DNA of 64,000 bases from Prochilodus magdalenae (taxonomy: Eukaryota; Chordata; Actinopteri; Characiformes; Prochilodontidae): contig JAMWET010000894.1 of the NCBI GenBank assembly GCA_024036415.1, positions 177,501-241,500 of the forward strand, in the 5' to 3' direction. Under the pieces are notes generated by a model, which was not told the origin of the DNA, ran no database searches, and was given only the letters and a program-made list of their open reading frames with translations. A program made the translations under genes and the position numbers. This document shows positions 37,001-44,431 of the stretch, one piece after another. Numbering within the stretch: the stretch's first letter is position 1; every line of letters begins with the position of its first letter.

Positions 37001-37307
37001 CATCACCGACCTGATAGGCGACACCTCCATTCTTGACGACCTCTTCAAACCAACGAGAAGTGTAGACCGACCCAGGCCAGCATCAGCACCCCTGCCCTCG
37101 CCCACAGAGAGGACAAAGAACAAAGGAAAAGACTTCTGGGACATTTTGAACGAGGGCAATGAGGAGAGCATCAATAAGCTGACGGACCTGTCTCAGGTGG
37201 AGAAGATCTGTAGGAGCGTTAATGTTTCCGAAAGGTCCAGAGGTGAAAGTAATCTGGAGAGCTCGCAGCTTTGGAAGAAGAATGAGAAATTCCTTTGGAA
37301 AATATAG
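14632..37307 (+). CDS. ercc6l2: ERCC6L2, SNF2-family DNA translocase (17 exons)
   Basis: ERCC6-like-2 is an SNF2/Rad54-type ATPase that moves on double-stranded DNA and acts in genome maintenance; mutation in people causes a bone-marrow failure syndrome (known of the family). The spliced frame gives 1,335 residues if counted from 14,632. Visible motifs: [10 protein letters not shown] (K95); Ia [25 protein letters not shown] (D211-H214); [46 protein letters not shown] cysteine cluster [13 protein letters not shown] sits in the helicase insertion. The C-terminus carries the HEBO region with [24 protein letters not shown] and a final NEKFLWK. All 16 junctions are GT-AG, phases close, and no stop or frameshift is seen. 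The 5' boundary is uncertain (14,632 to the Met codons at 14,695/14,698), and the N-terminal Tudor-like segment known from the human protein is not found. Introns hold many repeats. Confidence 0.95.
15028..15144 (+). CDS. ercc6l2: ERCC6L2 exon b
   Basis: 39 codons starting [13 protein letters not shown], phase 0 at both ends, acceptor 'ttgacag', donor AAG|gtaact. Confidence 0.95.
15236..15429 (+). CDS. ercc6l2: ERCC6L2 exon c (motif Ia)
   Basis: Encodes [19 protein letters not shown] to LCLDQFN; ends phase 2 (AG|gtacat). A 2.7-kb intron follows. Confidence 0.95.
15430..16340. other. ERCC6L2 intron, unassigned part
   Basis: About 15,500-15,950 contains 'tgtagtgccaaaggtattca' and 'ccacctgtgcaacaagtcca', which resemble a decayed Tc1-type element, but no TIR pair or frame was confirmed. 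Confidence 0.35.
16341..16707 (-). mobile_element. Tc1 MITE family 'A', internally deleted
   Basis: Bounded by inverted repeats 'caggggttggacaatgaaac' and 'gtttcattgtccaacccctg', each next to a TA target site. At 367 bp it is shorter than the 533-bp copy at 43.9 kb because the helix-turn-helix part has been lost. Confidence 0.85.
16708..18152. other. ERCC6L2 intron, unassigned
   Basis: AT-rich intron DNA. At about 17,050-17,090 'gatggatggatactttattgatccc' type sequence (read in two parts) marks a retroposon 3' end. No further feature was seen. Confidence 0.4.
18153..18314 (+). CDS. ercc6l2: ERCC6L2 exon d (motifs II and III)
   Basis: Encodes [16 protein letters not shown] and [19 protein letters not shown]; the DEAH box and motif III are complete. 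Donor TG|gtgagt. Confidence 0.96.
18402..18609 (+). CDS. ercc6l2: ERCC6L2 exon e
   Basis: Encodes [20 protein letters not shown] through [20 protein letters not shown], the linker typical of SNF2 proteins between the two RecA-like lobes. Only 87 bp of intron precede it. Confidence 0.96.
18828..19910 (-). mobile_element. Non-LTR retrotransposon 3' end (Rex1/L2-like)
   Basis: On the minus strand the end of an RT-bearing open frame is readable: [24 protein letters not shown], then [20 protein letters not shown] and [34 protein letters not shown]. This LHWLPV...APTLWNSLP ending is common in fish LINEs. The element closes with a 3' tail (minus strand 'gaaaggcgctatagaagtgt' then (ATT)n) at about 18,828-18,900. 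It is 5'-truncated and inactive. A 24-bp in-frame array interrupts it. Confidence 0.8.
19222..19578 (-). repeat. 24-bp coding-derived array in LINE relic
   Basis: About 14 copies of a 24-bp unit that on the minus strand reads TELHWLPV, i.e. the conserved LHWLPV codons amplified in tandem, with a few copies altered to YRAYPL or shortened. Confidence 0.9.
20306..20563 (+). CDS. ercc6l2: ERCC6L2 exon f (Cys cluster)
   Basis: 86 codons, phase 0. Encodes [18 protein letters not shown], the cysteine cluster [13 protein letters not shown], and [16 protein letters not shown]. Confidence 0.96.
21000..21487 (+). mobile_element. Tc1 family 'A' copy with HTH remnant
   Basis: Begins with 'cagaggttggacattgaaac' after a TA. 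From Met at 21,186 it encodes the N-terminal DNA-binding domain of a Tc1 transposase ([10 protein letters not shown], then [19 protein letters not shown]) and stops at about 21,348. The DDE catalytic domain is absent, and the 3' terminal repeat is truncated at 'caccatactaataaatga'. Confidence 0.85.
21650..21665 (+). other. Duplicate of exon g 5' edge (cryptic acceptor)
   Basis: TAGGAAAAAATCGTGG is identical to 21,731-21,746, which spans the real acceptor and first 13 exon bases. Here it is followed by 'gtaatg', a possible donor. Confidence 0.7.
21734..21853 (+). CDS. ercc6l2: ERCC6L2 exon g
   Basis: 40 codons, phase 0: [18 protein letters not shown] to DPVYSGKMK. The first 13 bases of the exon and the acceptor AG are duplicated 81 bp upstream in the intron. 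Confidence 0.95.
22177..22400 (-). mobile_element. Fish interspersed repeat 'G', copy 1
   Basis: Shares with the copy at 22.7 kb 'tagcgctttttat/aca', 'ggcaaca..ggcgaggaaaaa', 'gaaacct.gagaggaacca' and 'ggtcga.cccggat'. The terminal 'agcgctaaatgaataaa' (minus strand) looks like a retroposon tail, so minus orientation is inferred. Confidence 0.6.
22698..22985 (-). mobile_element. Fish interspersed repeat 'G', copy 2
   Basis: Same blocks as copy 1, starting with (AATC)n and 'tgtatagcgctttttacaac'. The two copies lie about 500 bp apart in the same direction in one ERCC6L2 intron. A 15-bp 'tccagtctgattacatccag' duplication series follows at about 23,017-23,090. Confidence 0.6.
22986..24045. other. 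ERCC6L2 intron, unassigned
   Basis: Includes a GAAA/GAGA purine tract (about 23,280-23,345) and a short direct duplication 'agtgattaggaggataac'. No gene signal. Confidence 0.4.
24046..24117 (+). CDS. ercc6l2: ERCC6L2 exon h (motif IV)
   Basis: 24 codons: [20 protein letters not shown] and LSTK; acceptor 'gttttccag', donor AAG|gtgagc. Confidence 0.95.
24362..24507 (+). CDS. ercc6l2: ERCC6L2 exon i
   Basis: Encodes [20 protein letters not shown] and the start of motif V (CLVSTM, its Met split across the junction AT|gtgagt). Confidence 0.96.
24791..25683 (+). repeat. 22-bp AT-rich minisatellite, about 40 copies
   Basis: Unit CATATACCCATATTCTATATTA with recurrent variants (ccc/ccg, ata/aca/aga, tat/aaa). 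It lies in the intron between exons i and j. Open frames through it repeat every 22 residues because three units make 66 bp; they are not genes. Confidence 0.95.
25922..26471 (-). mobile_element. Tc1-like family 'B' copy with terminal repeats
   Basis: Ends are inverted: 'acactgagcatcaa' at 25,922 and 'ttgatgctgagtgt' at 26,458. Internally it carries the family-B tail 'aaggtgaccaggatcagtaa' and 'caatatttattgagctacac' followed by decayed sequence. There is no transposase frame. Confidence 0.75.
26413..26725 (+). repeat. 310-bp direct duplication, copy 1
   Basis: Runs from 'cttacaatatcaaacctacc' to 'atctctaatattcatttatt'. It includes the last 59 bp of the family-B element plus about 250 bp of flanking intron. 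The second copy is at 27,575. Confidence 0.92.
26813..26908 (+). CDS. ercc6l2: ERCC6L2 exon j (motif V)
   Basis: Encodes [20 protein letters not shown] and [11 protein letters not shown]. This exon and the next lie between two copies of a 310-bp direct repeat. Confidence 0.96.
27184..27283 (+). CDS. ercc6l2: ERCC6L2 exon k (motif VI)
   Basis: Encodes [20 protein letters not shown] and [13 protein letters not shown]; it supplies the arginine finger region of motif VI. Confidence 0.96.
27356..28080 (+). mobile_element. Tc1-like family 'C' copy, interrupted
   Basis: Starts 'cagtggtgtgaaaaagtg' after TA, the same terminal repeat as at 39,847. After the inserted duplication it resumes at about 27,886 with the transposase 5' region: 'atgccaagatccaaagaaat' encodes MPRSKEI then a stop. 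The rest is decayed and the 3' terminus is not found. Confidence 0.75.
27575..27885 (+). repeat. 310-bp direct duplication, copy 2 (inside family C)
   Basis: Nearly identical to 26,413-26,725 with small indels, and sits inside the family-C Tc1 element. It carries the family-B terminus 'attgatgctgagtgtatatt' without the rest of that element, so it was copied from the 26.4-kb site. Confidence 0.9.
28286..28438 (+). CDS. ercc6l2: ERCC6L2 exon l
   Basis: 51 codons: [20 protein letters not shown] through [13 protein letters not shown] and LTHRILE; donor GAG|gttaga, slightly weak. Confidence 0.94.
28728..28799 (+). CDS. ercc6l2: ERCC6L2 exon m
   Basis: 24 codons: [20 protein letters not shown] then MLEP; phase 0, donor CCG|gtgagt. 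Confidence 0.9.
28800..29250. other. ERCC6L2 intron, unassigned
   Basis: Unique-looking. Minus-strand frames here (28,791-29,147) lack any recognisable domain. Confidence 0.4.
29251..30012 (+). mobile_element. Composite SINE-hAT unit, copy 1
   Basis: Begins 'ccgattgggtttcc', contains a hAT MITE (29,306-29,703), then about 100 bp of shared unique sequence, then a tRNA-derived V-SINE-like module with box B 'ggttcgaatcc' and the 3' motif 'gtcgctctgtataagagacg' followed by 'cagctaaatgccataaatg'. The same order recurs at 32,358. No target duplication was found for this copy. Confidence 0.8.
29306..29703. mobile_element. hAT-type MITE with 8-bp TSD
   Basis: Starts 'tagggctgtgtattgg' and ends 'tttacacctcta', flanked by GCTTCTTA (29,298-29,305) and GCTTCATA (29,704-29,711). 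It is rich in 'cgata' motifs and has no coding capacity. Confidence 0.8.
30276..30560 (+). repeat. 145-bp tandem duplication
   Basis: Two successive copies of a segment beginning 'tctcgtgattcggaactga' and 'tctcatgaatcggaactga' and containing 'ccataactaaccccctagtg'; intronic. Confidence 0.85.
30841..31013 (+). repeat. (TA)n/(TATG)n microsatellite before exon n
   Basis: Alternating TA and TATG runs ending 69 bp before the acceptor of exon n, so close to where the branch point should be. Confidence 0.95.
31082..31877 (+). CDS. ercc6l2: ERCC6L2 exon n (acidic linker)
   Basis: The largest internal exon, 796 nt. It encodes a low-complexity Ser/Glu/Asp-rich segment (e.g. [14 protein letters not shown]) with no folded domain apparent, the region between helicase core and HEBO domain. 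Its frame starts upstream of the Met codon at 31,280. The acceptor (tcaacacag) has a poor pyrimidine tract and follows a long TA/TG microsatellite. Confidence 0.9.
32056..32210 (+). CDS. ercc6l2: ERCC6L2 exon o
   Basis: Encodes [20 protein letters not shown] and [18 protein letters not shown], a conserved C-terminal block of the family; the intron before it is only 178 bp. Confidence 0.95.
32332..32357 (+). repeat. 26-bp target-site duplication, left
   Basis: Starts GAAGTGTGTTCTTCATCG; all 26 bases are identical to 33,095-33,120 on the far side of the composite unit. Confidence 0.92.
32358..33094 (+). mobile_element. Composite SINE-hAT unit, copy 2, inserted as one piece
   Basis: The 737-bp unit is homologous to 29,251-30,000 over its full length, including the nested hAT MITE (32,413-32,795 with perfect GCTTCTTA duplications) and the V-SINE-like module (about 32,910-33,090). 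Homology begins and ends exactly at the 26-bp target duplications; the 3' end is 'cagctaaaaa'. It lies in the intron between exons o and p. Confidence 0.9.
33095..33120 (+). repeat. 26-bp target-site duplication, right
   Basis: Identical to 32,332-32,357. Confidence 0.92.
33432..33613 (+). CDS. ercc6l2: ERCC6L2 exon p
   Basis: Encodes [20 protein letters not shown] to [11 protein letters not shown]; the GETP motif precedes the HEBO region. Donor AA|gtaaga, phase 2. Confidence 0.9.
33755..34241 (+). mobile_element. Tc1-type MITE family 'F', copy 1
   Basis: Left end 'cagtacccgtcaaaagttta' and right end 'gtcaaactttgactggtagt' are inverted repeats of the 'cagt.cc.gtcaaaagttt' type typical of fish Tc1 elements, each next to TA. 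It is 487 bp, non-coding, and shares its interior with the two arms at 46.6 and 48 kb. Confidence 0.85.
34242..36424. other. Last ERCC6L2 intron, mostly repeat-free
   Basis: Apart from the MITE at its start this 2.2-kb stretch looks unique. A CpG-bearing GC-rich patch (about 34,740-35,160) with a G-run (35,110-35,140) might be a conserved non-coding element or simply unique intron. No exon was identified. Confidence 0.35.
36425..37307 (+). CDS. ercc6l2: ERCC6L2 terminal exon (HEBO)
   Basis: 294 codons including stop. Starts [20 protein letters not shown] (HEBO helix-rich start), then a variable Ser/Pro-rich stretch, then [37 protein letters not shown] and [11 protein letters not shown] before the stop at 37,305-37,307. 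Confidence 0.96.
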
Positions 37308-37623
37308 GACAGGGATAGGATGGATAGCAGCGCTGCCTCTCTCTTTTCGATACCTGGGATTTTTTGGTGGTAAATGTGAATCAGATGGGTCATATGTTTA
37401 CAGTGTGGTGGAACTTTTTATGAAATATTGTTATTTATTTGAGTTTAAATTTCTTTTTAATTGATGTTATGAAGATTTTAACTGCAGTCGTTTCCTTTTA
37501 GCTGTTTAGGTTTTTTCAGATAATGTGATTTAATGCAAATGCATCTTCCAGTGCTGACACTACTACGGTTATGATAGTGTTTCGCTTGTAAACGAGACCT
37601 CCAAATTAATGAACATGGTGATG

Positions 37624-37629
37624 AATAAA
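37624..37629 (+). promoter_or_regulatory. AATAAA polyadenylation signal for ERCC6L2
   Basis: First canonical AATAAA after the stop, about 317 nt downstream. Confidence 0.6.
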
Positions 37630-37734
37630 TTCACCATAACAGTGACTGTTTTAAAGCTGTATTTGAATGAAGGGACCACAGTGGCAGTGTCTACTGACTG
37701 GAGTTCAGACTGTAGGGGTCACCAGGCATAAAAT

Positions 37735-38235
37735 CCCCTGTTACTGACACATACTTAAGAGCACGTAATTCCTCCACCAGTGCCAATATCAGCTGGGATT
37801 GGATTTGGCATGGACTGGACAAGTTTCTGGATGTAGGCCACTTCAACGTTCAGACACTCTTCCATCAAAGAACTGCGCAGTTGGTCCGGATTTGGTGGAT
37901 GCCTTCCCTGGCACAATTCCAAAGAGAATTCCCTGTAGACTGGGATTTTCCCACTGCTGGTAGACCCGTATGACCGTACGCTTCCATACACCTGCAGATT
38001 CAGCTACTTCCTTCACACTATGGTCTTTGGCCACGCCCACATGCAGTCACTCCTTTTAGCCAATCATTAACATCTGCTCTGGAGCGTTTTCCACACATGG
38101 AAGGAGATATTCCCTGCACTGTAGCACCTCTTCCCCATCTATGGATCCCGTCACTCACACTCCGCAGGGATTTATAGCCCATCATCCTCATGCAGCGCCA
38201 TCTGCAGGAGCCTGAAGTTACTACCACCTTAAACA
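37735..38235 (-). mobile_element. Tc1-like family 'D' copy with HTH
   Basis: Minus-strand frames read SMCGKRSRADVNDWLKG, then VKEVAESAGVWKRTVIRVYQ, then VAYIQKLVQSMPNPIP. These are the same peptides as the + copy at 46.2 kb, with frameshifts between blocks. The pattern is a transposase-type helix-turn-helix without a catalytic domain. Its 5' end carries a CTCF-like motif. Confidence 0.7.
38194..38208 (-). promoter_or_regulatory. CTCF-like motif in family 'D' element
   Basis: On the minus strand CCTGCAGATGGCGCT, one mismatch (third base) to CCASYAGRKGGCRSY. It faces the exact match at 7,165. Confidence 0.4.
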
Positions 38236-39285
38236 CACAAGGCGTCTCGTGCTTTGTCCAATGAGCTTACATTGCTCATGTGTTAGCTTTGAACACCACC
38301 CAGCTCACATTGATCTTCGCTTAATCTCAGCAGTGGGCTTTGCGTGTTAGGCCGAGGCCAGACTCCAGTACGGTTGGTGGTCCACAGGCTCCTGAGAAAG
38401 CTTTTCTGTGGTGTAATAACATTGAGGGAGAGGTTCAAATCTCTCGGCACTCTCATTTTCTCCACGTTTTTGTCAGAAGCGAAGCACTTCTTAGCTCATA
38501 GGCAACTCCTGCTCTTCTCGTCAGAGGATCTGCTGTGGGGTTTCGGAGCTCGGCGCTTGTAATCCGAGAGGTTGCGGTTTTGGGCCGCTCGTTTTCTGCC
38601 TTCACAACCGAAACCATGGCGCTATTAGAGACATAACAATAATCAATGTAAGCCAAGAGCAACCTGAAAGCCTGCCCTCCATCACGCACCACCACACCCA
38701 CACACGCCACAGCTGAGCTGAATGAGTCTATTAAAGAAAGGTTGTTGGCAGCTATTGTGCTCTTGTCGTTCAGACAGCTTACAGTGTAGTGGCTAAAAAC
38801 GTCTTGTCAGTGAAGATAAAACCTTTGACAGTTTAAAGTTATAAACAACAAAAGTATATTTTCCAGTGTGTTCAGAGACCACTTACATGGATGGCCACTG
38901 ATTTCTTTGATTGCCGATTTGTCCAGTTGCTGGAACAGTCCTGTAAATAGTCCTTATATGCCATGAACTTCAACACTAGTGTAGAGAAAGTACACGAGAC
39001 CAAACCCAAAGCCAAGGCTACCGCTGTGCCCAGTCTTTTATGGTAAGACGTTACATTAAGTACAGACTAACACGATGTAATGCCTTAATTTACATGAACA
39101 AAAATACATTACCAATGGTTAATTAATGTTTACTTAAACAAGGGGCCACAGGAAGCCAGGGAAGGGACAGGGCCGATGAACTCAAAATGTTTAATGGCAT
39201 CCCTTAACTGATGATATGTGTTTTAAATCATTTAGCCCCGCCCAAACTTTTATCTGTATATGTGATTACATTGAGGTTTTATACC
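38236..39285. other. Unassigned, no supported gene
   Basis: Unique-looking sequence with short overlapping frames only. Confidence 0.4.
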
Positions 39286-39612
39286 TGGGTGATGTAGTGG
39301 GTAGCGCTTCTGCCTCACAGCAGGGCCTGGGTGAGATTTCTGGCTGGGGTGTCCGGCTGGGGTCCTTTCTGTGTTCCCTATGTCTGTGCAGGTTTCCTCC
39401 CACAGTCCAAAACGACATGCAGTCAGGTGAACTGGAGGTGCTGAAGTGTGTGTGAGCATGTATGTGTGTCTGCCCTGTGATGGACTGCTGGCCAGTCCAG
39501 GGAGTTTCCTGGCTTCTGCCCAGCACTGGGATAGGCTTCATCACTCACTATGACTCAGATAGATAAGTGGCTCAGATGATGAATAAATGAATAAATGAAT
39601 GAATGAATGAAC
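39286..39612 (+). mobile_element. SINE with L2-like (TGAA)n tail
   Basis: Head 'gatgtagtgggtagcgcttc' and 'tgcctcacagcag', middle 'ggtttcctcccacagtccaa' and 'tgtgatggactgctggccag', then a (GAAT)n tail. The same block order is seen at 48,779. Confidence 0.8.
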
Positions 39613-39846
39613 CAAATGTTACCCCTTTAATTCTGTTTGCTGGCTTGATGGATGTCCTGGTTTTCGACCTTTGCTTGTCTCTCCACCTATGACTTGGCAT
39701 GGCCCTTTGGTTACGCGTGCTCGGGCACTGCTGTTGTGTTTTGGTATCAGATTGTTCCATAAAACTCCTCTCATAAAGCTCTGCATGCATCTCACCAAGT
39801 TCTTTACCCCTGACACATATGTAGCATATGTGTGAATATATATATA

Positions 39847-40585
39847 CAGTGGTGTGAAAAAGTGTTTGCACCTTCATGATTTCATATTCTTTTGCATGTT
39901 TGTCTCTTAATGTTTCAGATCATCAAACAAATTTAAATATTAGTCAAAGACAATACAAGTAAGTTTTTAAATGAAGCTTTTATTGTTAATGGAGAAAAAA
40001 AAATCTAAACCTTCATGGCCCTTTGTGAAAAAGTGTTTGCCCCCTAAACCTAGTTTGGGCCATCTTAGCAGCAACAACTGTAACCAAGCATTTGCGGTAG
40101 CATTTGAGTCTTTAACAGCGCTGTGGAGGAATCTTGGCCCGTTGGAGGGTTTTCAAGCATGAACCACATTTTTAAGGTCATGCCACAGCATCTCAATAGG
40201 ATTCAGGTCAGGACTTTGACTAGGCCACTCCAAAGTCTTCACCTTGTTTTTCTTCAGCCATTCAGACGTGGACTTGCTGGTGTGTTTTGGATCATTGTCC
40301 TGCTGCAGAACCCAAGTTTGTTTCTGTCTGAGGTCACGAACAGATGGTCGGGACATTCTCCTTCAGGATCTTTTGGTAGACAGCGGAATTCATGGTTCCA
40401 TTTAACATCTTGGCATGATGTCAAAGTATCTTTTGGTCTACTTTGCTTTGTGAGGCAGGTCCTGTTTAAGTGATTACTTGATTGAGAACAGGTGTGGCAA
40501 TAATGAGGCCTGGGTGTGGCTAGAGAAATTAAACTCTGTGTTTGGTTATGTTTTAATTGGGAGCAAAACCTTTTTCACGCCACTG
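39847..40585 (-). mobile_element. Tc1-like family 'C' with DDE remnant
   Basis: Flanked by TA with ends 'cagtggtgtgaaaaagtg' and 'tttttcacgccactg'. At 40,153-40,356 the minus strand encodes the second half of a Tc1 transposase: [15 protein letters not shown] (second catalytic Asp), [20 protein letters not shown] (catalytic Glu in NPIE). The N-terminal DNA-binding half is missing, so it is a deletion derivative of 739 bp. Confidence 0.9.
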
Positions 40586-41486
40586 TATATGTGTATATTA
40601 TTATTATTAGTAATAGTAGTAGTCTTTGCCCATTACTGATGTCACCTGTCTGTAAAGCTCTTTAAGCTGCCAGAGTATGAAATTATGATTATTATTATAT
40701 AGAACTAAATAATCTCAACAACATAATACAACAATTTACATAAATGGTAAATTGTTGAGCTTATATATATATATATATATCACTGTAGTGATATGAACAT
40801 ATTGATATCTGATAATACAATCTTGCTTACAGTATCGCAATATATCACTATATATCAATTCATAACTGCTGTATCATGATACAGATGGTTTCTCCTAACA
40901 CACTGTCCTTTAGAGAAGTGTGAAGGCACTTGTGCGTGTAGGACACAAAGCTGTGCTTGACATGGTTCAGCTGTTTCACTGAGGCCAGTGAAGAGCCTGA
41001 AGAGGAGAAGCACGAGTTGTCCTTTCATCCTCCTCCCAAGGCGAAACGAGAACGTGCTGATGGGTATCGTTAAACATGGAGACGGGTGCAAGCTACGACA
41101 GGAGAAGTCACCGCAACGTGTGGGTTCTCGCCGGAGCTCGAGGGAGGCGCAGCGGGGGTCTCCTTTCTTCTGCGCCTGTGCAGCTGGATAGCAAACACTG
41201 GAAGAAAAGGCTTTTTGCTCGGGCTGTGTTCAGGCCGTGCCGCACTGTGGATGCTTATCATCTAAAAGACATCTCGCAATCTCAGAAACGTCAGGGTCTG
41301 CTAGCTGTTAGGAAAGTGGCAGCCCTAAAGGAGTCCTCAGTCCGCCAAGACAAGTTTGGTGTCCAACGTTTGCTTCTTTAGTTTTGCACTTTGGTTTTAT
41401 TAGGGCTGGAACCACTTAGCAGTTTATCAATAACAGATATGAAATTGATAAATAGAGTTTTTCTCAAAAAAAATTTTTCAATAGCA
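40586..41486. other. Unassigned, no supported gene
   Basis: AT-rich to 40,870 with a 'gtatcgcaatatatcac' motif recalling the hAT MITE. From 40,980 to 41,380 a GC-richer stretch has two overlapping + frames (e.g. 41,076-41,381) without recognisable domains. Confidence 0.35.
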
Positions 41487-42197
41487 GATCATCAAAAAAA
41501 GAGCTGCACCCAGAAGGAAGTGCGGTGCTGTTGGGAAGGAAGATAAAGGTGACCAGGATCAATACATGATGAACCATTTAGACTGATATGATCAATATTT
41601 ATTGAGCTACACCTATAGAAGTCTGTCTCTCAGTATGGCTAACGCAACATACCAGACGTCTCGGTATGGAGCTGTAGAGGTTCCTAATGGTGTCCTGTGA
41701 TAATCCATCCCATGCAGCTTGCACATCCTCACACAGTTCCTGCAGATGGTGCGGTAGGGGTGGAGGTGGAGTGACACCAGGCCTTCTGAACGTGTGATGG
41801 CAAACCGCTCACCTAGGCGCTGACCACGGTGCCTCCACACACGGATTCGTTGGGCGTCTCCACCAAGACTAAAGCGGGACTCGTCACTGAAGATGACCCA
41901 CTGCCATCCTGAGTCACTCCATGACAGTCTGGCGTTGACGTGGTGTTAAGGGAAGTCGTCATAGTGGTCTGTCTGCATGTAGTCCTGCGTCCTGCAGCCG
42001 TCTGCCAACAGTGCTGGCACAAACAGGAGGAGGGCATCACTGCTCGCTGAATGTCCGCAATTGTACAGCGTTAAGGCCGTCCTTGCTTGCATCACAAGCC
42101 CCGCCAAGTGTGAAACCTCAATCATGTGCATGTCTCACGACGTCAAACCTACCCACCAAGTTTCATTCCTGTCAGTGGATTCCTTCCGGGTGAAGCC
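41487..42197 (-). mobile_element. Tc1-like family 'B', longest transposase relic
   Basis: The minus strand retains SDESRFSLGGDAQRI (first catalytic Asp region), then VWRHRGQRLGERFA and the C-terminal region around 'tgggatggattatcacagg'. Frames are shifted between blocks and the middle of the transposase is deleted. Confidence 0.75.
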
Positions 42198-43136
42198 GTA
42201 TATCAGCAACTCCTGAATCTTTCAAGCCCTACAGTTTTGTTGATCCAGGACAGAAGCACTGAGTGCAGACCTCATAGGTGTCTTGGCTGGTCAGCTGGGT
42301 TTGGGATTTTGTATAAATTTGATTTTCAAGATACCTTTAACTGTTGCTTTCCTTCTTGAATATTCCCAGGGCTCCAAGGAAACTGCACCAGGCTTGTTTG
42401 GTTAACCTGGTGCTACGCTAATGCTAAGCAGTGGGGTGTAATTGAGTGCAAGTTTCCCAAAGCAAGATCACCAAGGATGGCGGTTACAGATAAACCCATT
42501 ATTAGTGGAACAGCTGAGTTTATCCGTGGGCTTCAGCAGAATTCCCCTTTATTAGTTGATCATGGGAATGCACTGGCAGTGATGGGCTCTACTCAAAACT
42601 GTTTCCGAAGACCTGAAAGTCTCAACATGCTCGGAAGATGCTTGTCCCTGTCGACTGTCTATCCAAAAATGTGCTCAGCCTCGAGATTTCTGTTCTGTTT
42701 GTCCGGAAAAGGCACAACGGATCTGTTTGGATTCCCTTTTATTCACAAAGGCCATGCCAGTTACACCCAAAGACAGGCCCGCTGACTCACTGTTTATGTA
42801 CAGATGCACTGGTGTCATGGATGGTTAGGCACACCTGGAGCAACAGACCAGCTTTCATTCAACTCATTTCATTCGGAATGTATATTCATCCTCCAGGGAA
42901 TTATTCAGTGAGTTCGGAATGCTGGGTTTACAGTTCTCTGAGACTGCTTGTAACCACTGAGTCATCCTCTCCAATGCGTGGATGTGAAAATTGTGAGCTT
43001 GTTATCAAAGGTACTGCTTGCCACCAGGCCAGGCAGGGAACTGCTTGGGGCCCCAGGCCATCGGGGGGCCCCCCAAAGTATAGTGTAGCACTTCCTGTGA
43101 GTGCTGTATTCATAATGCTTTATAAATGCCTATAAC
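42198..43136. other. Unassigned, no supported gene
   Basis: Two overlapping + frames (42,477-42,785 and 42,638-43,135) have no domain signature. Confidence 0.35.
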
Positions 43137-43680
43137 CCAGCATGCCAGACGTCTCGGTATGGAGCTGTAGGGGTTCCTAATGGTGTCCTGTGATAATCCA
43201 TCCCATGCAGCTTGAACATCCTCACACAGTTCCTGCAGGTGGTGCGGTAGGGGTGGAGGTGGAGTGACACCAGGCCTTCTGGACATGTGATGCGTAATAA
43301 CAGCCCCGTTCATGTTAGTGCTGACCACGGTGCCTCCACATGCTGAGTCACTCCATGACGGTACGACACCATTGTGGTCTTTGGTGACGGTGACGTGGTG
43401 TTAAGGACGGTCATGGTAACGATCTGTGTGCATGTAGTCCTGCGTAGTCTGCTAATGGTGCTGGCAGGATGACTCATGGAGGCACCACTGCTCGCTGATA
43501 GCCCGCAATCGTGGATGTTGGGTCAGTCAGGTGCAGCGACAAGGCCCGTCCTTGCTTACGTCACATGCACAGCTGAGTGTGAAACTCAAATCATTGGCAT
43601 GTCTCACAGTGTCTAACCCACCCACCAAGTTTCATTGCTGACGGTTGATTCCTTCTGGGTGCAGCTACTGTTTTGATTAT
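43137..43680 (-). mobile_element. Tc1-like family 'B' copy
   Basis: Same blocks as 41.5 kb. The minus strand reads GVTPPPPLPHHLQELCEDVQ and AAWDGLSQDTIRNPYSSIPR, a C-terminal Tc1 transposase remnant. Its central part is deleted. Confidence 0.75.
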
Positions 43681-43898
43681 GAGTATAGTAATAACTACTA
43701 CAGACCAATTTTATAAGGTAATATGCATGTTGTATACATTGGCATTATAATGCATTATGAATACATGGTTTATAACAAGTTTTATAGTTATATGTTTAGA
43801 CACTATATTTTCAAAATAACTAATATTAATAGTAATTCTGGAATTTTTAAATATTTTTATATTGGGACTTTTAAGTTCTTGTTATGCATTATTATATA

Positions 43899-44431
43899 CA
43901 GGGGTTGGACAATGAAACTGAAACACCTGGTTTTAGACCACAATCATTTATTAGTATGGTGTAGGGCTTCCTTTTGCGGCCAATACAGCGTCAGTTGGTC
44001 TTGGGAATGACATATACTGCGTCCTGCACAGTGGTCAGAGGGAGTTTAAGCCATTCTTCTTGCAGGATAGTGGCCAGGTCACTACGTGATGCTGGTGGAG
44101 GTTCGTCCTTCTTGGTGGTATGCTGACATTACCCTGGATACCGTGGCTCTTGATACATCACAAAGACTTGCTGTCTTGGTCACAGATGCGCCAGCAAGAC
44201 GTGCACCAACAATCTGTCCTCTTTTGAACTCTGGTATGTCACCCATAATGTTGTGTGCATTGCAGTATTTTGAGCAGAACTGTGCTCTTACCTGCTAACT
44301 GAACCTTCACACTCTGCTCTTACTGGTGCAATGTGCAGTTAATGAAGATTGGCCACCAGGCTGGTCCAATTTAGCCATGAGACCTCCCACACTAAAATGA
44401 CAGGTGTTTCAGCTTCATTGTCCAACCCCTG
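43899..44431 (-). mobile_element. Tc1 family 'A', most complete copy (533 bp)
   Basis: Both terminal repeats ('caggggttggacaatgaaac' and 'tcattgtccaacccctg') and TA sites are present. The minus strand encodes [20 protein letters not shown] and [19 protein letters not shown], ending shortly after HQEGRTS. The catalytic domain is absent. Confidence 0.9.

Noticed and set aside
14632..37307. ERCC6L2 as a pseudogene
   Set aside because: All exons are open, junctions are GT-AG and in phase, and every helicase motif is intact; introns exclude a retrocopy.
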